In this document: positions 21,077 to 33,000 of the stretch, in pieces
How the letters are laid out: the number at the start of each line of letters is the position of its first letter
Numbering within the stretch: the stretch's first letter is position 1
Origin: Undaria pinnatifida
Lineage: Eukaryota > Sar > Phaeophyceae > Laminariales > Alariaceae
Assembly (NCBI GenBank): GCA_012845835.1
Contig: JABAKD010000026.1
Span: 9,038,558 to 9,102,557 of the forward strand
Length of the DNA stretch: 64,000 nucleotides
Direction of reading: 5' to 3'
The notes under the pieces: generated by a model
Seen by the model: the letters and a program-made list of their open reading frames with translations, nothing else
Told to the model about the DNA's origin: nothing
Databases searched by the model: none
Program-made: the position numbers and the translations under genes

Positions 21077-24000
21077 CTGCGAATGGTCGAGTGTTGGGGA
21101 CCGAGCAGCGCGGCGTAAGAACAACGCAGGGAGCAGTTCGATAGAGTTATTGAAGACATACAGTCAGCCTGGAAGATGTTTATAATTTAGTGCTGCACTC
21201 TGTTGGGAGTGCAAAGGGGAAACAATTACGAGCACGAATAATAATCACAGTAATGGCCACCCGAAACAGAGCCCAGGTGTTTGGGCTCGAGCATGGTGAC
21301 ATGTTAGTGTCCGGACTACGGCCAGGTACAATGCAAGGAGCTTCTACGAAACGCGTGCGGCATGGCGCTACTCGTGCTGCTGCGCACTCGCACCAGACGG
21401 TTGCTTCCTTCCATAGATATCGTTTATTTGACCACTAACAAAAAAACAAGGTCCCAAAGGGGTACCAACTGTAGCGAAGGGGACTGTTTCCTGATTCCTA
21501 GGGACGTCGCAGGGCAGCCCCACTGCACAGACAATAGCTGGGGTGATGGAGAACCAAGTGGGTAGGCAAATAGAACGTGTAGATATATGTTTATTCAGCT
21601 CCTCTCGAGTGCCAACGGGAAGGCGTCTAGGAGAAAGGAATAGCGGGGAATTACACGGGACATATCTTCGACATCCCGGTATCCCTATACGACAACGCTT
21701 ACCTATCATTGGAACTCCTATCTCCCATAATCATATCTGTTTCAAGTAAGAAAACACAATCAATAGCCTCCCTTCTTTTGCAACTGGTACGGTATATGAT
21801 ACCATATTATCATTTCCTCAAGTAAAAAACCAATCAATAAAAAATACAGTCAAACGGTAATCTCCCTGCACTGCTGCGGCTGAAAGAAAGATTGCATTAC
21901 CAGCGTTCCCGAAAGGTACTCCACAAACCAAGAATCAAACCAGGGACAGCATTCAGAATATTCTCCGAACTCTAGAACCTAAACTTCGAAGTCCAAAATC
22001 AAAGTCCGAAAACTGTACAATCCGAAATCCGAAAGCTTCAATGTCAAAACTCCGAAAATCAGAATGCCGAATCCGAAACGCACTGCAGTCTTCAAAACAT
22101 AAATCTCTAACATCAATCCGCACTCAGCTGCCGCACCCAGTGGATTTTCACAGCAGTGATCATGCGGGCATGAGCTGGTGAAACCAGGATTGAAACGAGG
22201 GTACCAGGGCAGTTGTCCCAAAGCTTAGTGTCGTATCAGAGAACTGCTGACGATGATGCCGTGTCGCCATGTGCGAAAATGGGAGCTTGGAACGGACCAC
22301 TAAGCATTTTCCGAGATTTTGCCCGCGGTAAGATGCTGCAGGTACTCCCGTGCTTGACACAGCAGTGAGGTAAGCTGCTGTGTTGTTTGTCGATGGAGAT
22401 GCCGTTGTTGCGGTCGATGGAGTGGTAGCCTCTGTTGCAGATGGCGATGCTCCTTGTAGTGGCAGCTACTACTGTTGTTCAAGTAGTCGCTGTCGCAGTT
22501 TGTGACATGTTGTCGATGGTAGTACTGGTTGTAGCACTACTTCCGTTGTAGAATTGGCCATGTAGTAGGCCTAAACGAGGGCAACGGCATTCGCCGCGTT
22601 TTGCCCCCCGGTAAAACCGCTAACGTGATATCGCCGTGTTGGTTGGTTCTGTGCATGGTGCACTGCTGTGTGCAGATGAACATCGACGTGTGAAAACGTG
22701 AAAATACTTCCGTGGAGTTACAATGCTCCGTTTCTCCGAGGCTGACACGTACTTTTGTAACTTGGACGCGTCAAGCAGGTGCCGAAGAATTCTCTCCGAG
22801 TCTGATACATGCCCTTTTAGCGTGTAAGCGTCTAAGCAGAAGCTGGAGATGATGTATGCCCCGTTTGGGCAGGAGGTGCCCCCCCCGATGCTACGCGGAG
22901 TAGCCGATGCGTCAACGATCTGACTGCGTGTTGCAGCGCATAGATCTACTCGTCCTATTATTTAAAATTGCACGAGGACGACCATATTTTACGTAATTTG
23001 CACGTGGTAGCGGGAAAATGCGGGTTTTGATAACGACGTCGCGCGTCTTAATCGCGTGAAACCGGACTCCTTACGTGCTACACGCGTGACGGCGCGAGCA
23101 GACTCCTTACCTGCTTCGCGCATGACAGCGTGACAGCAGTCTCCTCTCTCGAATATCCAAGATGATGTACTTGGCGTAGTCCTAGATGCGATGTCTCCAT
23201 GTCGAAGTTGATCTTGGTTTTAGAAGAAAATTACTCCGCACTGCAGAAAATGGACACCGTTCCTCGAACTTCTTGGAAAGCTTGGCGAACTCAGCGGGAC
23301 GCCGTTGCATGGTGGCCGTCGATGGTAGATCAAAGGCGACGAGGCTCATAACCTGAAGGAATGATGTGTACCGAGGCTCTGACGATGTGAAAAGAGCTGC
23401 AGAGGTGGCACCCAAGTGTCTGTTAACATCACTTGTGGTGGAGGAGACAAAAGAACATAGTTCGGAAAGTGGCGCTTAGGCCATTTCTTCCACAGTCGGA
23501 TTTGTCAGTCGAAAACGGCCTTTTTCGACTGAAGCCCAAATCGAGCTTTCTTACACGGTCGAAAAAGGGCCTTTTCGACTCAACTTTTTCGACTGAGTTT
23601 TCCGACTGTAGGATGACTGAGTTTTCCGACTGTAGGATCCAGTCGAAAAAACTTGACTTTTTTGACTGGATCTGCCAGTCGAAAAACTCAGTCGAAAAAT
23701 AATTCACCTGTTTCTTGAACCCATCGCATCGCGCAAAACACACACCCACACGGCCACACACCCACACCATGTACCATACAGCAGTATCATACAACAGCGC
23801 CGACGCTGCCTTGGCTATCACTGCTGTTGCTTCTCGCCGCAAGTCAGCGTGGCATACTCCTAGCTCCCGCTTGCCAGCAGCGTGGATCACACGACGGCAG
23901 CAGCGCGCGTTATCGATGACATTTTGCCAACAACGGCTACATGCTGTAGCTTTGGCGGCTCTCGGCTGAGTGCAACGCCACGAACGCAGCTTTGGCGGCT

Positions 24001-27000
24001 TTCGGCTAAGCCCAATGCCACCAACCCGCTTGGACGAAGGTTCGTCGCGAGCGAAGCACGCGTTGTGAAGAACGCGCGAAGCACAGAGCTGCCAACCGAT
24101 TTTCGACCATACATCAGTACTCCCTCACACCAACCGCCTCTAGGAGGAGCACAAAAACTACGAAACCGACTCTACTAACGATAAGAAGGACCAGACGAAT
24201 CCAGTCGAAAAAAAGTCAGGTCGAAAAGGGCCGTTTTCGACTGGCCGAATCCGACTGTATAAGAAATGGCCTTATGTGGCCAAAAGGAGGAAAATAAGAG
24301 AAGTAAAAAAAAGTGATCGAGGTGGGGGATGCCTTTACCTGATCACGGGACTATGCCCAAACTACGAGCAGGTGTACTCTACGGCAGCCCGTCCTGTTCC
24401 TTGCAACGTTCTATATAATGTCCTTGCAATGTTGTAAGTACCGTTCTCTGTAACGTTCTTCTGATACTTATGGTGGTAAGCTGATTACCCTGTATTACGA
24501 TCAACTTCCCGACACAGGTAGTTTGAGTAGTATAGAGTGTGCTGGCGAGAAAGAACAAACTTCTACGTATTTCGCCGTATACTGTATTTATCCACATCTA
24601 GAACAATGATGCTCAGTTTACTAAAGATAGTGACTAAGAATCAAATAGATACTAATGGACTGCACGATCCATACTCTGATATGCGTGCGCACGAATGAGC
24701 CCTCGACACCGCCAAATCAAGCGTACACGTGTTGGGCTCTATCGATTGTGCTTTCTTACTTCAGATATGACGATGGCAGATAAGAGTTCCAACGATAGAT
24801 TAGCGTTGTCGTATCGTGATACCGGGATGTCTGAGATGTGTCCCGTATAATTCCTCGCTATTCCTTTCTCCGGGATGTCTTCCCCTTGGCGCTCGAAAGG
24901 AGTCAAATGATGTATGAGTGGTACTCGAGAGGAGTTGAATAAATATATGTCTACACGTTCTATCTGCCTACCCACTGGGCTGTCCACCACCCCAGCCGTT
25001 TTCTGTGCAGTGGTGCTGCCCTGCGACGCTCCTAGTAGTCAGAAAACACGATTATAATCGAGGGGTAAACACGACCTGGTCGGAGCCTCAATTTTCGGAT
25101 TGCAAACACTCCCCCGAGAGGGTAAAGGGCTGGGGATATAGACTTGAGCCATAACTCACATGGCCATGACGGTGCCGTTGGGGGACCGGTGGAGAGTTCT
25201 CATGGGCGAAAACGCAGGAGCTGGAAGAGCTTCTCGCAACACAGAACCAGCTCAAGAGATACATCGAAGGTGGTTCCTGTTGTGGCCTTCTGACCCTGGA
25301 ATGGCTGCGGGATGGGGTCTGTTCCCAGAACCAGATCAACGAATTGATAGAGAGCGTGAGACAGGCTGCGTTGTGCATCGAGTTTCAGACATTGCAACGG
25401 AGGGTGGTCCAGCTTCAAGCTCAGCTTCAAGCAACAGCAGCATCCCAGACAGCCGCAGCAGCTATACCAAGAGTCGAGGAATGCTCGATTCCATCCCCTG
25501 CAACACCTGCTGTGATAGTCAGTGTTCTCCAAGGAGCGACCGGCGAGACAGCTGCTGCACGTCTGGTGCAGGTGGTTGAGATGGAGGGAAAAGGAATGGT
25601 GTTTGACGTGGAGAAAATGATGGCCCATGCTGGGGGAAAAGTTGGGATGATGGAGGTCGAGACGAGAGAGGAGGAGCATGAGGAGCAGGAGGAGCAATGG
25701 GCGTACCACCGCAGCAGCAGCAGCAGCTGCAGTCATCGGGGACACCACCCCCTGCTTGGCTGCCGCCAGTCCCAGCTGAATTCGAGAATGATTATTCCGA
25801 CATCGGGGGGAGGCTTCGGGGGGAGAAGGGATGGGTCAACGGTTTGGTTGTGAAACTGAACTACGAGTCGAATCTGTCGTGCTCCGTGGGAGCGTCGGCT
25901 GCTGAGCCCATCAGCGTCTGGGCCAGAGCTGGAATCGGCGTAAGGTGGCTGGTTGCGATGGAGGACGCTGGGAGGCACGGACACCCAGGCAGAGAACATT
26001 TCCCGCGTGTTGGACCCGACTTAGCAACAAATAACTCATGCATCATGTAGACAGTCTTTCCCGTTTGAGCTATTACGGCAGCAGTTCTGTCTAACATAGC
26101 CACGGCTTGTTTTTCTTGGTTAATACTTTGTTTTTCGCGTGGATTGGTAGCTAGGGCAGGGCAGAGGGCTCCGTACGGTAAATGCTTGTGCTTGTCCCCC
26201 CGCCCCTCTCTTCCTACCACCCGGCATGACATTTTGGTACCTTTGGTTGATTTTCAATCAGCCATTTTCCCTTGCGTGCCAAAGAGTTTAGGAATTCGTC
26301 ACCACCGAAAACATATTTTTTAATTTTCGTCGTGCGAAGAAATACGGTATTACTCATGTTTAACAAGGGAATAGGGCGGTGGAAAGTGTGGTTGTGTTCC
26401 TTCTCATTAAACTGAAGGTTCCACCCTGATCTTGCACCTGTTGTGCCTAGTATAATATTGTAGTTTGACATACTTTGCTGGGCAATGATCGATGATAGGG
26501 TTATATTCAAGCCCCCTTTGTTTGATCGCCCCCTCATCCCCCGCCCTTATCATGCGCTTGTGCAATGTGTTACAGTATGCGGAATCTGTATGCCGCACAA
26601 ATACAAATGAGCAGGGGGAATAGGGTAGGTATAAGGCTTATATAATCCGCAGGTGCTCAAACATTGTATGTACGTAGTATACGAGCATTTTGAGAACGGA
26701 CGAAGATTACCAAGATTTCTTCGTTTGTTATGGAGTTTTTCCTAATACCGTGTTCTATATATACGCGTTTTAGTCAAGTCTGCCAAACAGTTCAAAGTAT
26801 CGTTGTTTCTTTGCCACGGTATCTTAACAACTAGCGGCATGGATCAACACTCCTGTAGCACCGCTGTGATTCCACATGTCGCTCTTCCTGGAAGGAATAC
26901 GCGGAATAACTAGATCTTCGATTCAACAACCCCGTGACGAGTAGCGAGGCGTTTGCACTCTGATTTACCGGTACTCTGAAACAGAAAGAAACACACGGTG

Positions 27001-30000
27001 GGATTCGTGCTATGCCGGCATCAAGCAGGTGTCGAGCCAACTCTGAAAAGCAATGGCTTCATTGCGAGATTTGCGGTGAATGGTGAAATGTGCGTTAGTT
27101 CGGGTAGGAGAAACCCGCTCGAGAAATATCTCAAACTCGACGAGTTCGATTAGCCTGAACCCGAGGGCGACTAGCCTTTTCGCGAGCTGGTCGGATGCTT
27201 GATGCGGGTTACTAACCAGACATGTCCGGACATGGCGAACGCAGGAAAAGCGGTGGCTAGGTACACGAGCTCGCTGAGGAAGGTACACTGGAAGATTGCG
27301 GTTGGTATTTTCGATATCACCGCGATTATGCTATGAACATTTCCACTGCGGAACATTTAATTTGAGAGAGGACGTTTTTGCGGTGAACATATAGAGTAGG
27401 TAGGTATGATGAACGCCGGCCTCCATAGTTGAAGGAGCGCAGATCCTATTCAAAGGGTTCTGTAATACCAACGCGAGTTGAGAGCTTGGCATGGACTAAA
27501 CCAGGGCTGGACTGGTTGGACAAAAATGGAATAACGTTTTTCTTGTGTGGCTTGACTCCGTGGAGGAGTCATCATTCATGAAACAACGAATTTTCTGCAT
27601 TTCTAGCGGTCAAAAACTGCGAAGTGGAGGATTCATTTCTTTGCTGATAGTAGGGTCATGGAGCAACGATTTTTCTGCGTTCTTACGACTAAACAAATGG
27701 CGTTAATATGTTTTGGACTTGAGCATTTTGGAATTCGGATGGTTCAAGATGTGTGCCCAGCGAGGAGCCGCAATCCAACACATCGCTCGACGACATCCTC
27801 ACCACAGCTATCACCAAAATACATGGCCGTTAGCATCTCAACCCCGTTCATTACCAGCTACGTGGTTCGCGAGCTACAAACCAAAGCGTGCAAAGAGCTC
27901 GATTGACATCGCCGCAGCCATCGTAAACGCACCGCGAAATCGGGGTTTCGAGTTTTCTATTTGGCATTCTTCTGTTGAGTACTGGGGACGTTTTAATTCC
28001 ACAGCATTTTATCGGCCGGCATGAACAGCGCCACCAGCAACAACGGCATCTGGGGCAGCACTCCATGTGCACCACCAGGGCGCAACGACCGCGATGGAAA
28101 GGATACCAGCACTCTTGATCAGGTCTTCGTCTTCCTCTACATTGATTATGGCCATCATCATCATTCATCATATCTACGCAGTAGCAGGCACGAGAATTAT
28201 CGCTTCTTCGCTTCGACTTCCCAACAACACCAGCAGCAAGATCAACAGCAACAGGAACACTAGCTAGGTGTCTGCCCTTGCTTTTCTTTCTTTTGCGTTA
28301 GGGGGGGGGTTGTTTTCTTATAAGCATCTTCGTGTTTGAAACAGCTACTCGCATTCGTACGAGTATTGCTACTTATCCGGGTCTACTACTGCTGGACGAC
28401 ACGGTATGAATCTTTGCTGTACTGGTTTTCCGTCGACATGTTTTTTTAGCTCATCTCTTGGCTTTCTTTGCAGTCATATAATGCAGTATATTACACGAAG
28501 CACGCATCATGAAAGCCCATACAACAAATGGCTATTGCATACTGGATTCGACTTCGAGTTCTTTCGTTGGCTTCTAAGTAGTTTTCTTTTCAGAGTATTT
28601 TAATAGCAGTTCGTCAGCTAGAAAGCACGGTTGAGCTTCAATGCCTGCCTGTTATTATTAGCACGTATTGAACGTAGTGCAATCCTATTTCGCGTGAACT
28701 GTAGTCAACGATAGCAGCAGCACCTTTGTTGTACTAATGTACGTACAAGTATTTTTTTTTGCAATAATGCGAGCAGCTTCGGTTCACAAACCGAATGTGG
28801 TACATCATAGTGCAGTATAGCACTGATGACATGGTAAGTCTACAAATTTCTGTAGGTGGTACGTGTGCACACTGCAGTATAGCGCTGGACACATGATAAG
28901 TCCACGATTTCGATTTTCTTCGATTTCCTATTTGCTCTAGGACTCGATTGAGGGGGCGCACTGACAGTACAAAATATACGTTCTGATGTTTTCTTTTTCA
29001 ATAATACGACTCGCTGATCATCAAAACAGCATCACGACTATAGCTCTTGCGATACGACTCGCTGATCATCAAAACAGCATCACGACTATAGCTTTTGTGG
29101 TACGACTACACTCATAGTCTATTGCTGTAATATCTGTATTCGTAGACTTTTCTTTGGAGTACGTATCCACCTGAAACTGAATAGTACGCATTTTCACTGT
29201 TGTACTGGACCAGCGTCCGCAGTTTTCTATTTCCCTCGGTTTCATGTAGCTTTAGGTATTTATTCAGGGAGCGAGTTTAACACCCATCGGACTGGTTTGC
29301 ACTTCTTATCTAGGGTATTTGTCGCTGATAATCACACCACGCGTAGTATGTTGTGACATGATTTCATCCATAATCCAGCTGTTCATACAACAGATTTGAT
29401 ATACTGTTCCATTCGTATTTTTAGTCTCTTCAAGTGACATGGTTACTTCCATATTATCGCTGTTCATACACAGACGTCCAAACATGGTGTATAATCTGAG
29501 TTTATTCTTTAGAGTATCAAGTTCCTTCTAGCTACTGACTTCTCATCAAATGGGGGCGTATCAGAATATGGACTCTGTAGTCCATTAGTATATATTTGAT
29601 TCTTAGTCACTATCTTTAGTAAAGTGAGCATCATTGTTCTAGAAGCGGATAAATACAATAAGCGGCGAAATATTTAGGAGTTTGTTATTTCTAGCCGGCA
29701 AACTCTATAATAATCAATCTACATGTATCGGGAAGTTGATCGTAGTACAGGGTAATCAGCTTACCACCATAAGTATTAGAAGAACGTTACAGAGAACGCT
29801 ACATTCTAACATTGCAACGACGTTATATAGAACGTTACAAGGAACAGGACGGGCTGCCGTAGATTACACGTGCCCGTAGCTTGGGCATAGTCCCGTGATC
29901 AGGTGAAGGCATCCCCCACCTCGATAACTCTCTTTTACTTCTCTTATTTTCCTCCTTCTGGCCACAAAAGCGCCACTTTCCAAGCTATGTTATTTTTTCT

Positions 30001-33000
30001 TCACCACAAGCGATCATAACAGAGGATTCGGTGCCACCTCTGCAGCTCTTATCACAGAGTCAGAGCCTCGGTACACATCATTCCTTCAAAGCATATACTT
30101 TCGATTGCCGATACGACACCCTCTGTTTCAGCTCGTCTTGATCCAAACGGCTCATGCAAACATCGCTACCTCCCAACTGTGCCCCAGGCAACCACCGCGC
30201 TTCCGTGGCATGAGCTACCCGCGACATACTGCACAATAAACAGGTGACAATATACCCTCGAAATGCACTACTCGCACGATCCGAGATCCAACGCAGGTGC
30301 GCCCAAGCTGGCCCAATCTCACACTGACATTATCTGGTACTTGCTTATTCTTGTACTGACCTCATGTTGAACTGACCTACTTTTGTACTGACTTAATCTT
30401 GCACTGCCCTAAATATTGTACTGACCTAATCTTGCACTGACCTACTCTTGTACTGATCCAACCTTGTACTAACTTAACCTTGCACTGGCCTATTCTTGCA
30501 CTGACCTGATCTTGTACGGACCAAATCTTGTATTAACCAAATATTGTGCTGACCAGATATTGTGTTGGCCCACGCTTGTTCTGACCTAACCTTGCTCTGA
30601 CCTAATGTTGTACTGACTTTAGGAGCCGCGCTGGCCTTACTGTGACTCTTTTTATCTTCATTTTTTTTTCTTCATTTTCTTGTAAAAGTTGTCTTTTCCG
30701 CAGCAACTATATTATTTTCAGCATAATAGTGGTCCATGAAAGACGCCTCACGGAAAGCCTCATACCCCGAGAACCACAGTTGCTACGTCTGATTTTATGA
30801 TACTCAAAGAAGGCTTACGCTCAGGCCAATTTTTTGTTACCTAACAGCATATCACTAAAACGTACGCCTTGTTGTGTTTGCATCCTGTAAATAAATGCTT
30901 GAATTTTGGTCATTCTGCGACCCCTAACCAGTACAACTACATGCGGCGCTCGTGCTGTAAGGAACGCAAGGTTCCGTAGAGGCTGACATCGGTCGACATG
31001 CCAGTGGTTGGCATTGTCGCCGAACTTCAGTATTCAACAATATCGATGGCGCGAGAACTCGTACGTTTTTCAGGGTGACCAATAGATGTGAGAGCTATAC
31101 TTACAGCGTTAGCCTCTAAGGCGTTTCCGAGTTGAAGCAAGCGTCCGAGTGAACTGACAGTAGTACCAAACATATTGCCGTGCATGTAAGCTTTCTTCAC
31201 ATATGATATGCGTAGTGCATGGAGCTGTGTGTGGCTGAGGAGATATCACGTGTTCTGTAAGGCGTTTTCCTACCGCTTGAATATTTTATACTAAAGATAG
31301 TGAGGTTTCTGCTAAAAAAATTTAGTAGTCTTTAGTAACTCGAACTATCAATAAAAACAAGCAAAAAAATGCTCGAGCGCCTCCTTAATCTTGTTCTGAC
31401 ATAATGTTGAACTGACCCAACCTTGTGTTGAACTAAACTTGTACTGACCTGGGCTTGCACTGAGAGAATCTTGTAGTGACATACTCTTGTACTGACCTAA
31501 TCTCTAATCTTGTTTTGACCTAATCTTGTATGGACTTAATCTTGTACTGACCTAGTCTTAAAGTAATTTAATCTTATACCCATCAAATCTTGTACTGACC
31601 TAGTCTTGTGCGGACGTAATCTCATGCTGACTTAATATTGTACGTCTTTTACTGACCTAATCTTGTACTTCGCCAGAGTTTCCAGTATTTGCGGGGCGTG
31701 CACAAGGTCCAAGGCGTTGGACGTCAACCCGAAGACGCTGTGCCCCTGTATCTTAAGCGCGCGGATTACTCTGCATTCCAGTACGAGGAGAACGGGGAGG
31801 CAGGGGGGGGGGTGGCGGGAGATGCTTATCGCCAGGTCGGTTTGGAAATATCGTTTGGAGGAGGACAGCGTTTGGGGCGCGTGTGCGCTACATGTGGTGT
31901 CGGCATACGGTACCGGGTAATGCACAGGAGTATTTACCGATCACATTGCGTAATCTGCTCTGCAGCCAACCTGCGCGCCGCTTCTACACGAGCGCCACAG
32001 TATTCGAATTGGTACGTGTTCTGTACATATTCGTAATGAATCGGAGAGAGGCGTACTGATAAAAATGACACTGTGTGAGAGGATTTTCTCGACAAAGTGC
32101 AATGCCAGAGACAAGGATTAATCGGAAACTCAAGCAATCCCTACAAATACCAAGTGCTGTGGTTGTCGTGCGGTGTCGGACTGATACAAACTGGCGCACC
32201 TGACGAGAAGGGGATCGACGAGCTTCGGATCCGCACTGTAGTAGTCCCTCTCCATCTCGCGATGGATAGTACGGAGGGTGTCGCTTGAAGCCCCCAGCTT
32301 GTCTTCCATCCTCGTCATGAGCTTTCTGGGCATAGTAGACGACACCGAACCACAAGCAGGTTGGTATGAGTGGAAGTTTGGCAACACATCATCGCCTCTC
32401 ATGGCGGGCTGAGTGCGCAGCGGTTGATCGCGCGCACCGAGCCGTAGGGCCGCTCTATAAATAAAAGGGGGAAATGAAGCTCCGGCAACAAGGCTTTCGG
32501 GGCAGAGGGGGTCTCATAAACGGCAGTCAGCGAGCCGTCAAAAGCCCGCTTGGCTAAGGCAATCGCGCAAAAACTAGCACGTTGCGAAAAAATGGTAGCG
32601 CGATCAAACTGATTGAGCTCCATAAACAACCCGTACGAGCGTTCTTATAATATACGGGATACTGGTACCAAGTACATTTGCCTACGAAACTCACTCTCTC
32701 GAAAAGAAAACGTAGGCCAAATACTAATCACAACGAGGTGTACGTAGGCCTTGGCTTTTCCCTGGCCTAGCCCGCTTGCAAAGAAATTAAATTTCGGTGC
32801 GTTTTGAACATTCTCTCCAAACCCTCGCCCACTTGAGACAAGTTGTGCTTTTGCGTTTTGACTGTTTCACTCCACACTCTCGCCCACTCGAGACAAGTTG
32901 TGCTTCCTGGCCATAAACAACGAACTCTCATGCGTGAGGTGTACAAACGGATCCCCTACAGCGAACGTATAGTAGATTCTCCCCGACTCCACTTTTTAGT

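Larger units (their letters stand above)
21077..31656 (-). other. Giant intron 4 of the HAD gene (about 10.6 kb)
   Basis: Donor ATTAG|GTCAGT, acceptor TTCGCAG. It contains, in + strand order, an inverted-repeat pair (21498-21762 / 24738-25040), a second inverted pair (about 23355-24700 / 29545-30095), a Harbinger-like insertion, a coiled-coil ORF, decayed minus-strand ORFs, short tandem repeats, and a split minisatellite derived from the donor site itself. Confidence 0.8.

Noticed and set aside
21077-21159. Start codon at 21159 for the HAD exon as a stand-alone ORF
   Set aside because: The first 27 codons do not fit the family, an in-frame stop lies 30 bases upstream, and the acceptor at 21077 joins in perfect phase with exon 4.
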